A program made the position numbers and the translations under genes. The notes beneath the pieces were generated by a model. It saw nothing but the letters and a program-made list of their open reading frames with translations. It was not told where the DNA came from and made no database searches. This document shows positions 34,825 to 46,400 of a DNA stretch of 64,000 bases, piece by piece. The DNA is from Celoporthe dispersa (Eukaryota > Ascomycota > Sordariomycetes > Diaporthales > Cryphonectriaceae), in the NCBI GenBank assembly GCA_016584495.1, contig WAID01000003.1:3038001-3102000 (forward strand). The letters run 5' to 3'. Position 1 is the stretch's first letter; every line of letters begins with the position of its first letter.

Positions 34825-37095
34825 CTAGACGACGAGGGCCAAGAGGAATGATGGGCTCCGTCGGTCAGCAGCAGCGTGACCCAGGGACCGTGTGACATGT
34901 GCCGCCGTCTCGTATGCCGGTGTAGAGTACGTCTCCGTTGGACCAGCATCCACTTCCCTAGCGCCGATTCCAACGCCGTTCACGGTGACCACAGCAACAG
35001 TCGAGATGATACCGCCTCCATTACCGAGGCCGTTGCCGCCTGCTTCTGCATTGCCCAGGCCGCCTCCGTTTCCAAGGCCGTTGCCACCTGATCCCGCACC
35101 TCTGAGGCCGCCTCCCAGCCCACCTGCGAGGCCACCTGCACCTCCGCTACCAGCTGGTACCATTTCAGTGACAGTCGACGAAGCAACGAACACCGTCGTG
35201 ACCGAGACAGCGGTGATGGGGGATCCTGGGCTGCCAGCTCCGTTGCCGCCGAGGCCGTCACCGCCGGCTCCGTTTCCGCCGAGACCATCTCCAATCCCGT
35301 TTCCCAAGCCATTTCCGAGGCCATCACAATCGTCACCGCCTGAACCATTGCCCAATCCACCGAGTCCGTTCCCGAGACCGTTGCCAGACCCAGATCCTCC
35401 GGGGCCGTAACTGTAGCCGCCTAGTCCATTTCCACTGCCACCAAGTCCTGGTCCACCCAGACCATTGCCAGAGCCAGATGCCGCGCCTCCAACGGGAATA
35501 GCGAGGACAGTGACTGTAGCTTGAGCTCCATTGCCTCCCAGGCCACCAGCGCCTCCAAGGCCACCAGCGCCTCCAGGCCCACCGACACCTCCAAGGCCAT
35601 TACCGAGACCAGAGCCAGCTCCGTTTCCATCACCATTGCCGTAGGGCCCAATCCCAGAGCCGCCCGTGCCTAAACCTCCCAGTCCAGTTCCACCAAGACC
35701 TGAACCAGCCCCTGGCGCGAGAACGGTGATTGTCTGCATAGACGCACCAGCTCCTGCAATTCCATTACCCAGGCCATTATCAGCACCGTTGCCGTTGCCG
35801 AGTCCGTTCCTACCAAGGCCGTTGCCAAGGCCGTTGCCCAGTCCTGTCCCGCCCATGTTGTCACAGTCGTCACCACTGCCGGGGCTTCCAAGATCAGATC
35901 CACCGAGGCCGTTGCCGAGGCCGTTGCCAGAGCCAGAGTCAGAGCCAGAGTCGAGGCCGGTTCCAGCGCCGGGAGCTAGGACAGTGATCGTTTGAGTGGG
36001 TGCGCCGGAGCCTCCGAGGCCATTGCCTAGCCCATTTCCGCCAAGGCCGCTTCCGAGTCCATTGCCGTTGCTACCACCATAGGCCCCATTTCCCAAGCCA
36101 GATGCGAGTCCAGATCCCAAGCCACTGGCATCTCCCAGCCCGTCGCAATCATCTCCTGCACCTCCAAAGCCGGATGCGCCAAGTCCGTTTCCAAGGCCAT
36201 CACCGTTCCCACTGGCCCCATTCCCTGAGCCAAGTCCGCCCAGGCCTGAGCCAGACCCAGAGCCGGCACCAGTTGGTAAGGCAAGGACCGTGATTGTGGC
36301 TGGGCTTCCAGCACCTCCGAGGCCGTTTCCGAGTCCATTTTCGCCTAGGGCGTTGCCGCCGAGGCCATTTCCATTTCCATTACCATAGGCACCAGAACCA
36401 AGACCTCCAGCTCCTGAGCCACCGAGGCCACCAAGGCCACCGGCACCGAGATCGCCAAGGCCATTCCCTCCGAGGCCGTTGTCATCACAGTCGTCCATGT
36501 GGGAGACATCATCAGAGCCACCAAGACCCCTAGAAGAAAGTTTAACATCGTGACTGACTGTGTCAAAAGCAAGAGAGGAGAGGGTGGGCGTCGAGATGCT
36601 AAAAGGGGGAACCTGGGATGACGAAACAGCGGTAACAGTGGCAGAGACTTGTGGCAAGACAGAAGTGGCAGTTCCAAAGACAGAGATCTCGGAGAGGGTA
36701 TCAGCAGAAGACATGATGCCGGACAAGGTAGAAGTGCCGAGTGACGGCTCGAAAGAGCTAGCGGGGACAGACACAGGCTCAAGGGTGGTGAGCACAAGTG
36801 GAGAGGCATAGCCAGCAGGGGTCTGGCTCATCTGGATATCAATCTCGAGGTGGACGACGGGGCTTGAGGGCCCGAGTCTGATTGTCTGGGGGAAGTCGAA
36901 GCTTTCAGTACCTCCCTGGCCAGGGGATATATCCATGGTGGTTGTGTTGATGCTTTCAGGGTCTGTGTGGAGGGTCAGCACGTGAGATCACTTGAAGGGG
37001 CCAAGGGGTAATAGACCAATTTGGAGGGTCTCTGCACAGGCGGTGTCAGACCACAATAGGGCCCCAAGGCTTGCCGCTAGGACGGTGGTCCTCAT
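34825..37095 (-). CDS. secreted Gly/Leu/Asn-rich modular repeat protein
   Basis: Exon 1 is 37017-37095 and exon 2 is 34825-36962, giving 738 aa. Exon 1 encodes a signal peptide (MRTTVLAASLGALLWSDTACA, then ETLQI). The donor is GTCTAT, unusual, but it joins in phase to DPESINTTTMD. After a Ser/Thr-rich N-domain, most of the protein is built of GLGNGLGG-type units. Several similar blocks contain an acidic Cys insert (DDCDGLGN or DDCDNMGG) and a hydrophobic strand (TITVLAPGAG, TITVLALPTGAG, TVTVLAIPVGG). The last blocks change to VTTVFVASSTVTEMV and STVAVVTVNGVG. The end is SPSFLLALVV, a short hydrophobic tail that is weak for a GPI signal. It is probably a cell-wall or extracellular structural protein. 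I do not recognise a named family. Confidence 0.72.
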
Positions 37096-39013
37096 GGTGG
37101 ACGATCGAGACGGGAGCAAGATGGTGCGGCTCGAAAGACGTTCTATGGGAAGAGAATGTACAGAGGAACCTCCGAAAATTGCTGTAGGCGAAGGGATGAT
37201 CTCCAAAACGAAAAGAGCGTATAGCAAGGAGAGCGAGAGAAGTGATGAATGTGAGAAAGTAGAAACACAATCCAAAAAAAGGCCGAAATGAGTGACGTTC
37301 TCTAAACGTATTATAGGCTGGTAATGGCGATGTGTGGTGATGTGTCGAGGTGGACGAAGTAGGTGGGTGGTTGAGAGGAAGAGAAAGAGATCAAGGACAG
37401 GACTCAAACGGGAGGTTGGGAAGATATGAGGGAACTTAAAACAAAAACAAAAAACAATGAAGACCCGTGCCTTCCATGACAGATATCTTGCCATCATGGA
37501 TGAGATCATGGAAGGTGCCAGGGCTGGGTAGGGGCCCAATGAAGAGCACCTTCTTCACAGAGAATGACAAGGCAGGCTGCGAGCTTGCTCCTGCCCGGAC
37601 GCCGTGTACTGAGAACTGACTGCGTTCCCCGACCATCGCAACTGTCAGTCAGCCCTGGGCCAATCCTGGGGAGGAAGTAGGGTAACGCCGGCTGCATCCT
37701 TCCCTGGCAGACCGGGCGGAGCCTGCCTACATCGTTTGGTAATGCCTTACGGTCTGGGTCTGTTCCACCTCGTAGCGGAGAAGGTACCATTCAAGCACAT
37801 AGGCTATGAGGCTCCAGGCTCCAATAGCAGGAAATGTGTGGAAGGCACCGCCATCAGAGACTGCCGGAATTACCTACCTCATTTCTCTTCATTTCAAGGG
37901 CACCCCCTGCTCAGAAACGTTAGAGGCGCCATCTCTGAGTTCATACAAGCCGGTCAGGATTTCCCCAACAAATAAACACTCAACGCTGGGATATGCGCCC
38001 GCTAGGAGGGTGACAAAGTGACGTGTTTGTGGTGCGAGCGTTCAGGGAGCGGGACGTCGAGGACAGAGGCAGGCGAACACGTGGCTGCTGGCTGATTTGA
38101 TGCGGTCTGGTTGATTTGATCATCTCTTGTGGCCCTTCAAAAAGCTAATTCCCTCGGATACACTGTAGAGAGAAAGAAGGAGAAAGAAAAGAAGAGAAGG
38201 GAAGACCAGAAGGAAAAAAGAAAATGAAGTAAAGATATAGACAAGAATATGCACGCTCGCCAGGTTTTGTTTTTTGTGTCCAAGAGATACCAATAGCACC
38301 TAGGTCCCTGAATTTCCTCTGCAAAGGCAAGACCTTTGTTTCCTGTGCCCCGGGCCCTACAAGACCAGTGTAAATGTAGTGCTCCTCAACCTATCCAAGG
38401 TCGAGAGAGCTAGGATGAAAGAAAAACAGTCTGATGCAGACATGAAACAAAACGTAGAAACTTCTGGTGATGATCCACCGGATGGGATGCTATGCTGTAT
38501 ATGCTCTGGTGTGATATCGCGGAGCCGAGTAGAATTGCGACTCTTGAGCGAGCAGGGGAGAAGGGGGAGAGAAAAAAGAAGAAGAAAATATAGCCCAAGG
38601 TAGATGATGAATTTGGTCAGAATCAGAAGAAAAATACTTTTTCCACCAGACGAGGTAGGCAGGCTGTGCGCCTGGCCTGTGGAGGACGGCTGTCGTGGGA
38701 CATCTGCGTCTTTGCGAATTCTTGCGCTGAAAACAACAAAAGAGAAGAGCTGTTGGTGCAGGCCATCGAGATCGGGAGCGCCCAGCTCCATGTGCGGCGG
38801 GGGCGATGCAGACACGCAGATCAAGGTGACTGTTGACGCCGGGTGGATCTGCAGCTTCGTGCAGTGAAGCGACGAGCCGCGCTGTCGTCTGCGCGAGACG
38901 GAGGATAGAATGATTCCCAGTGCTGCGAGCTAACGGAGCGGGGGTGGGAGGAGCCGAGATGTAGAACTCGCCGGAACGGAAGAGAGCGGATTCGAAGGAT
39001 AAGATAGACGTGA
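37096..39013. other. intergenic region, no supported gene
   Basis: Promoter of the Gly-rich protein (purine-rich on plus, 37100-37430), then about 1.5 kb of non-coding sequence with GA-rich stretches (38165-38230). This also holds the 3' flank of rsr1. No frame has a recognisable domain. Confidence 0.45.
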
Positions 39014-40249
39014 TTACAGGATAAGGCACCGTGGGTGGTCCTTACGTCTTCTCCTCCGTCGTTTACGGTTCCTGTCGGTGTCTCGATATCTACTAGTGTC
39101 GTCCGTATCGTCCATCGCCTCCATGGCATCGTCTGCCCTCAGCATCTGTCGGCAGATGTCGATGAAAACCTCATCGACATTTGCTGTCGGGTCCATGTCA
39201 GTATCCACCCTCCTCACCGGCCTACACCAGCGGCAGTCACTCACTTCTGGTCCTTGCGCTCGCCTCGTAATAGGGCGCGCCCCATTGTTGTGAGATGGCG
39301 AAGGCCTTGGTCCGCTGCACCTGTCGCTGGTCCTCAAGGTCGGCCTTGTTGCCGATGATGACGATGGGCACCTCCTCCCTGTCCTTGATGCGCAGGATCT
39401 CTTCCCTCAGCCCGTACAGCTCTGACAGCGAGGACGGCGACGTGATGCTGAAGACGAGGAGGAAGCCCTGGCCATTTTTCATGTAGACATCCCTCATGGA
39501 GGCTGTACAGGGTCAGCAAGGTCGCCTTCCGAGCCAAAGGGGGGCCCAAGTGTGTGTGTGTGTGTGTGCCATGTCTTACTGAATTGTTCTGTTCCTGCAG
39601 TGTCGAGGCTGAACCAGGGTCAGTCCTGTGCGGCTCAACCGAGACACCATGTCTGACACGACACACAACGCACTCACATTTCCAGGACTACCTGCCGACC
39701 CTGTGCTGCACATTAGTGATCGTGAGGGCACAACCCAGATTGGACGAGTCTTACATCGACAGCAAGTTGTTTCTGGTAAGAGTCCTCGATAGTCGGATCA
39801 TAACTCTCGATCCACTCTTGGTGAACGAATTGTGCTGTTGATCGCCGACCGGTCAGTTTAGCGTTCACATGATCACTGTTCATGTTGGGATGACAGGCTG
39901 CTAGACCAGGGGCCTTGAAGAATGCCCATGTCGATGGAGTGTGGTGGGGGTCCACTCACCGGTTAAGCAGCTCTTCCCCACGCCGCCTGAAGGGCGAGGA
40001 AAAGGGGCTGTCAGTCAAATCTGCACATCGCGGCCGCGAAACTTTGCGGCTAAGGGGGAGCTGGTGGGGAGGGGGATATGCGCAATGCGGATGACGACGA
40101 GGGGGGAGGGGGTTAGCTCACCTGCTCCGAGGACGACTACCTGAAACTCGCGACTGTGAGGTGCATCTGGTTAGAACATGTCGGAGAGGCTGGGGAGGAT
40201 ATGAGACGGAGAGGACCGTGACTCACAAAGCTTGGTATCTTGACGGCAT
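39014..40249 (-). CDS. rsr1: Rsr1/Bud1/Krev-1 (Rap-like) Ras GTPase
   Basis: Polarity GTPase of 213 aa in eight exons on the minus strand: 40227-40249, 40122-40153, 39960-39986, 39755-39834, 39678-39700, 39580-39608, 39245-39502 and 39014-39183. All junctions are in phase. The product starts MPSRYQAFREFQVVVLGAG. The P-loop is GAGGVGKSCLT, the effector loop YDPTIEDSY, and switch II DTAGTEQFTSMRD. Thr in place of the Ras Gln is the Rap/Rsr1 hallmark. Then come NKAD and EASART. The C-terminus is strongly basic (RNRKRRRRRRKDHP) and ends CLIL, a CAAX box for geranylgeranylation. It acts upstream of Cdc42/Rac modules in bud-site or hyphal polarity. Several exons are under 33 nt, so automated models may miss it. 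Confidence 0.94.
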
Positions 40250-40310
40250 TGTCTCGACCCGGACAGCACCTGCACCAAGCCTGACTTGGAGGAGACAGCA
40301 GGTCCAGGTC

Positions 40311-40332
40311 TTTTTTTTTTTTTTTTTTTTCC
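40311..40332. repeat. T22 homopolymer upstream of rsr1
   Basis: An uninterrupted run of 22 T, ending 62 bp upstream of the rsr1 start on the coding strand's 5' side (poly-A in the sense direction). Poly(dA:dT) tracts commonly exclude nucleosomes in fungal promoters; its length may be affected by sequencing. Confidence 0.9.
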
Positions 40333-42339
40333 AAGGGAAAAAAGGGGAGGGTGGTTGGTGGGGGAGGGGCAGAGGGGAGTAGGCAAGAAAAAGACGAGGC
40401 CTCGCCTCTTTCTCGGGCAGAGCGATTCACCGCAGGCGTGAACCGAACCGCCTTCGCCAAGGCCGTTCAGTGCCTGTGCGGGTGGGTCGCCGGGCGGGCG
40501 GTATCAAAGTTCCGGACCGTATAGACTTCGGCATACGGTGGTGGCTCGGTAGCGAAGAACTGGCCTCCCTCAGAAGAAGTTGGAGAATTAGTCGAGTGCT
40601 CGCGGACAATTGGGAGCCCAAAGAGTCAATGGCCGTCGCTGAAAGTTGCAGGCGCGCGTAGATCCTTGCGAAATTCAGCCTTTGGGGGCAGAAGCGGGGG
40701 GCTGCAGAATGGGTTGACACGGAGGAAAGACGCAGAAGCCGAGTGGAGGGGGCCGGCGTGCCGGTACAGCAGGATAGACGAAGGGGGGCGAGGTTGGGCA
40801 AGGTCGATGTCGAGCTTGAGCTGGACTCTGGCGTGCAGCGATTGACCCTGACGGGCGTGCTGGGATAAGAGATGGATCTGGGACCTGGCCAAGTGAGAGC
40901 TGGCGAGGTTGTCGAGCCGACAGACAAGGTGGCCCCAAGATGTACGTCGAGGGCAGGAGGGAAAATGAAAGAGAGAGAGAGAAAAGGATTCGAGGGTGTG
41001 ATGTAATTCCACACCAGGAATAGCCGTTCTGTCCTGAGATGGGGCGAGGCGAGGGGTTGTGTGCCAGGTCAAGTGCTTCGCTGGTGTCGATTGGTGGAGG
41101 AGAGACAGTGGTTGCGCGTGGGCTGCGCCAGGGAAGGATCAATATCAAGAAGAAAAAGTCCGAGGATGGAGTCTGGGCTGGGAGACGAGAGAGGTCGGGA
41201 TGGTGTGGAAGATGGCGCTCCGATGGGCAGTCAGAGCCGTGTGCTGCTCCAGGCCGCCGGGGGAGGGTCGAAGGCTCGAGGTCGAGGTCGACAAGAAGGA
41301 TGTCGAAGGAGGCGGACTTTCTCTTGTCCTTCTTTTTTTCTTTCTTTTTTTTCTTTCTGTTTTTTCTTTTTGGTTTGGTTTGGTCAGACCCTCTTTGATG
41401 TATGGACTGGTAACAAAAGCAGATACGGCCGAGCTGTGTGAGGTGTTTCCAGCCTGGGCTCTTCACCTAGTCATGTATGTATGTACTCGGTACGATGGCC
41501 CAGGGACCAGGTTGCGCCTGCCCTGCCTGAGGTCTACGGGAGCCAAGGACCCCTTGACTGACCGATCCCCGTAATTGGCAAGGTAGCGACGCAATCTGTG
41601 CGGTCAGGCGCCCAGTCGGAGCCCGTGAGAGAAGGGCTGGCCCATACAGCCCCAAAGGTGGTGCGTTGACAGGGCTGCCACTGATCAGAGCGCTGATCGG
41701 CTGTGCTCGCGGGCGGCAAACGGTGTGCAACACGAGCGCGGAGGCGAGAAACACACCCTCGCACCAGAGGAAGGAGAAAAAAAAAGAAAAAAAAAAAAGA
41801 GGGCGCGAGGCGGGGGGGAGGGAGACAAGAGAGAGAGGCTGGTTGGGCTGGGCTGGGCTGGACTGGCGCACGGTAGAAGAACCCGAGACAGGGGATCCAG
41901 ATAGGGAACAGGCGAGCGAAGGGCTCGAGGAGGTCGGCCCAGCACCTATGTAAGCCGAGGGCAGGGACCGTCCAATGGAAATACAAGGAAGGCTTCGACC
42001 GGTCAGGGCGTAACAGGAACAGAGGAAAGGGACTGCAGTGCGACGACAGGCAACTCTGTGTCAAGGGAACTAGGAGAAGAGGGCGAGGGTGACCCGAGGA
42101 TCAATCAACTCTTAGAAGGGATTGTGGATGGATGCACGAGGGGTTGCAGACCTGACGTAGGGGTAACCGTTGAGAAGGGAAACAAGAAGGAAAAAAAAGG
42201 ATTGAAGGGGAGCCGAGCCGAGCGACGAGGAGTGAACGGGAGTCAGAGTTGTGGATGTGTGTGTGTAAGAGAGAGAGCGTACGTGAGTATGTGTGCGCGC
42301 GGGCTTGGGGTGCCAGGTCTGGACTGTGGGACCCCAACA

Positions 42340-42342
42340 TTT

Positions 42343-42374
<32 letters not shown>

Positions 42375-42375
42375 T
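42340..42375. repeat. (CT)n-rich tract
   Basis: Imperfect CT dinucleotide repeat, close to TG-, GA- and CA-rich short tracts between 42250 and 42400. Confidence 0.85.
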
Positions 42376-42602
42376 TTTCTTCCACTCACACATACACACA
42401 CTCTCTTTCACTCTCTCACTCCACGCACAATCTCTCTCAGCTTGTTAACATTGCTTGACAGCAAGATAGCTTACCAAAAGTAAGATGAAAATCTGAGGAA
42501 TTCTCCGAGGTGGCAGCTACCGATTTACCAGTGTCTCCATCTTGGTTTTGGTCCCTACCCTGCTTCTTATTATTACTATCTTCATTTTTTGTTTTTATTA
42601 TT

Positions 42603-42629
42603 TCTCTCTCTCTCTCTCTCTCTCTCTTC
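42603..42629. repeat. (TC)n microsatellite
   Basis: Near-perfect TC dinucleotide run followed by C9 and T9 homopolymers around 42645-42665. Confidence 0.9.
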
Positions 42630-43291
42630 TCATTATCCTGCCCCCTCCCCCCCCCTTTTTTTTTCCTGTTTCGAATATGAAAGGAAAAGAAGTTTCATCT
42701 TTTGTTCTTCTCCCCCTTGGGGTGGTTTTGTTTTTCCTGCCTTGATTCGTCTTCTTCTGTTTCTTTTCTCTTATCTCTCCGGTTCCTTTTTTTTTCTTCC
42801 CTTCTTCCCCGCCTTCTCAGCTTTTTTTTTTCCTCCTCCAACTAGATCACTACTACGCAAGCTGCACCTCTGCAGTAAAACAGAGTGTGCTGTGGGTCGT
42901 CAAGAGCTTGCAATCACCCTCTTGGCCCCATCCTGTCTTGTCTCGTTCGTTCTCCCGAGGCGCTACTGCACAAGAGCCCCCGAAGTGCAGGCGCTCGAGG
43001 TCCCACTGTGGGTGGTCCCAGGTTGCCAGGGCCTCTGAATCTCAGGGCGCACCTCATGTGCCCAAGTGGGCTGGGCCGAGACTTTTGGGGCCTTTCCGTG
43101 CCGGCTGGCCCCTCCGAACAGCAGCCTGGACCAACCACAAACTGTGCTCCAGGCGAGTCAGCAGCAGGCCGCCCGCCTTCCTGTCTTCCCCGGAGGGCCC
43201 CCTGTAGGAGCAGCTAGAGGGTCTGCCCATGTTTGAGATTCACAACGTCCATAAAAAATAGAAATAAGAGCGAGGGAAAAGGAAGGAACGT

Positions 43292-43311
43292 GGAAGGAAG
43301 GAAGGAAGGAA
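43292..43311. repeat. (GGAA)n tetranucleotide repeat
   Basis: Five consecutive GGAA units in a purine-rich stretch (43250-43350). Confidence 0.9.
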
Positions 43312-43402
43312 AGAGAGGAGGAGACAGAAAGAAGAAAGAAAAAAAAAAGAAAAGAGCTCTCTTCACCTCAGGAGCTTCCATTTCCACACCAATCACACCC
43401 CC

Positions 43403-43452
43403 CCCTCTCCCCTCCCCTCCCCTCCCCTCCCCTCCCCTCCTCCTCCTCCTCC
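43403..43452. repeat. (CCCCT)n and (CCT)n tract
   Basis: C-rich pentanucleotide units followed by CCT trinucleotides. The complementary strand is G-rich with regularly spaced G4 runs, so it could form a G-quadruplex. Confidence 0.85.
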
Positions 43453-46400
43453 ACCACAACCACCGCCCCCACCCACCACCACCAACTCTGCTCCACCGCG
43501 CAACGACGCCCACGCCTTCGCACCAAGTCACCGACAACCCGTCTCGACCCGCCCATGTTGAGTAAAAGATCCACTCCTCCACCTGGAAACCTTGTCGCCA
43601 TGCACAACTCGGCTCCACAGCACCAGAGCTTCTGGACTGGTTTGGGAAATGCCGTCTCTCCTGGAGGTTCGCCTCGCCTTCTGTGTGGCTACCATGGCGT
43701 TGGGTATGATCCCGAGCAGGGAGGAAAGGCGCCATTCCATCCCGAAATCTCTCCATGCTAAACCCTCTCGAAGGGCAATCATCACTCGACAGAGCGCTCC
43801 CTCCACCTCCACGAACCCAGAGCCATCGATAGCTGCTACCGCAGCAATGCACGCCACATGTGCTATGGTACTGACTGTACCTGACCTCTACGTGGGTGCT
43901 CCCTACACGCCACATTCGATACAGCACAGGCTCACGGGCTAGCAGGCCGACGGCCATCTTCCGTTGTCTCCGTCCCAGGACTGGTGGCGTGTACAGGAAC
44001 CACAACACCTGCCTGGTCCAGCTGCTGCGGACTGGTTTTGTACATAGTACGGCAGAGACATCAACGGCTTCTCCATCTCTGGTCCACGGCTATCGCTGTC
44101 TGGCCCACAATAGCATTGACGCACAACCCGCTCCGACCGCAGGCATTTTCATCCCGAGAGCGACGTCGAAACAGACGCCGCTTCGAGCGGCTCCTGTCCT
44201 CTCCACGCAGCCGCGCCTGGCCAATCTGGAATACAGGATCCGATCGCCCGTCACCATGAGCTGTGGGCTACCTCAATTCCGACCGCTGCTCTGGTCACCG
44301 TCCAATCCACATCATCTGAAGGCTCGTCAACAAAACTATATCTCGCTATGGCATAGTAGTAGCAAGGCGGCTCTTGCTCAACCCGCAGCTTGGGCCCCTT
44401 CCACACAAAAGTCCTTCAAGGCCACACCGAGTCTTCTGCTGGTTCACACAGTACCCTGCGATCTATGCAGAGCGACAGTTCCGCGGACGAGCTGGATTCC
44501 TCTTTAGAAAGCCTCGATGATACGTTCTGTGGGAGATTTGGGCCAACATGTGCTTCCTTCTGGTGGCAGCGTGGCTCCACCGCCGGGCGCACTTCCAATC
44601 TTCAGAACGGCTCTCGTCTACATCTGGGAAAGATTTGAGATGGCCTTGGCTCATCGATCTGACGGCACCTCTTCCAAGATCCTTGCCGGCCCAGCTCGGC
44701 CGTCGGTGGAAATAAGTGGTGGAATTTTCGACCCTCCTCCCCATGAACGTGTTGATGATGTGTTCTCGGCGCCGCTGAAGGCCTCATACTTTATCGCTCT
44801 ATCGCCATCCAAAGTTCTTCGTCGGGCTCTCTTCACTTACTCGGGGCTCTGCAGCGTGGCGAGGCCCACGAACGTTGTAACATCTGTTAAAAGTACGCAG
44901 GACTTCAAGTCAAGGGGGCCCTGAAGCTCACCACGGGTAATACCCAGTCCTCACAGGGCAACAAATCAGGGCACCAAGGTGATCGATCATCCCTGATGCC
45001 TAAGTGGGATGTACATACCCCTTCCAGGGTCGTTTCAAGACGCCAAACCTCGACGAGCAACACTCCTCAGTCGGTTTCAATTGAGACGGGGCTCAAGAGC
45101 ACCCAGCACTGTCTTCCTGGTCGCGGACCACTGCAACGGCGCGGCTCTGACCCTCTTCTGGCTTACTACTCTGCTCGCACGCTTGGCCCTCTCAGGGAAC
45201 CTTTGGTCTGCAATCCACCTCCCTGCAAGGCGGTCTTGTCATGGCACACCTCGTGTCACCCGAGAAGGCCCCGAGAGCTTGGCGGACGCCATGCGCAAGA
45301 GGGCTGCGAGGTGACGGGTCCGCCGCCAACGGCGTCTAACCTGCAGCGCGCTCCATACTTTAGGACTCTGTTCGGTACCATCCCACCAGCGTGCCAGCGC
45401 ATCGGTAGCCCCGAACCGTGAGGCATGCTTATGCGAACCGTCTTCTCACGAGCTTGCAGCGACTGACCTGTCTGACGCCACGCCATCTGTACACATCTGG
45501 CCTGGGCCGCAAGCACCTCATCCGAGCACACGCTGACCGGTCGTCACCCAAAGACATGGGCACCTGCACTATTGCTGTGCATATAGCCTAAAGAACTGCC
45601 GCCACAGGTCTCGACCGCGTCAACAGGTCTTCCTCGGCGGTCACCCGCCGACGCCGAACATTGCTCAATTACCCCATTTGCCCAGAATTAAGCTTTAGGA
45701 GGGAGGGGGAGGGGCAGAGCGAAACGCAATGAGAGGCCTCGAGAGGCCTCGAGAGCGCCTCAGAACGCGACAAATCCATATGGGACGCTGTCACTCGATG
45801 CTAGGACAAGTGACACGTCAAAGGCAACCCAGGCCTGGGGCGTTTGGAGGGACGACGGCAGGGCGTCTAGACGTACTGTGTTGGACCAACACATGGACCG
45901 CGCACCGGTAAACAATACTTTCCTGCCCGCCCAGGCAGACTGAGAAGTGCCGGCGGTGGAGCACTTAGTGGGAGCTGCTGCAGTACTGCGGCGGTGCTGT
46001 TGTGTAGACATATTCATCCCTTATTCATCATCGACAGGAGCACCCCCTCCCCCTCTTCCTCTCCCCCCGGGCGAGTGTTCGGTGGCCGGAGAGAGTATTC
46101 AAGCCGAGCGGGCTCGTCCAGGTGGAATTGCTCGTCGAGGACAGGGAGGCACCCCACTGCAATTGTCACCAAGATAACGTGGCCTTGATGACATGTCGTT
46201 GCTCCTCCTTCTCTGCTTTTCTGCCTATCTCGACGTGTCAATGCCCACTGTCACTTTTGACGAACCCAAACAAGCTCATACTCGGGGTCGAGGGAAGGAG
46301 GAGGTGGTAGAGGAGGAGGAGGACGCACGCTCTTTTAGGGAACTTAGTTTCTCACGGCCGGCTGTCCGTAGCTGACGAAGTGCTACCATAGTAGATACGA

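Noticed and set aside
40675..41466. 263-codon minus-strand frame
   Set aside because: Low-complexity Lys, Phe, Pro and Ser content from purine/pyrimidine tracts, no motif, and it sits in the likely rsr1 promoter.
43896..44507. 203-codon plus-strand frame in the gene-poor tract
   Set aside because: No domain, no splice-consistent continuation, and competing frames of equal quality on the same strand.
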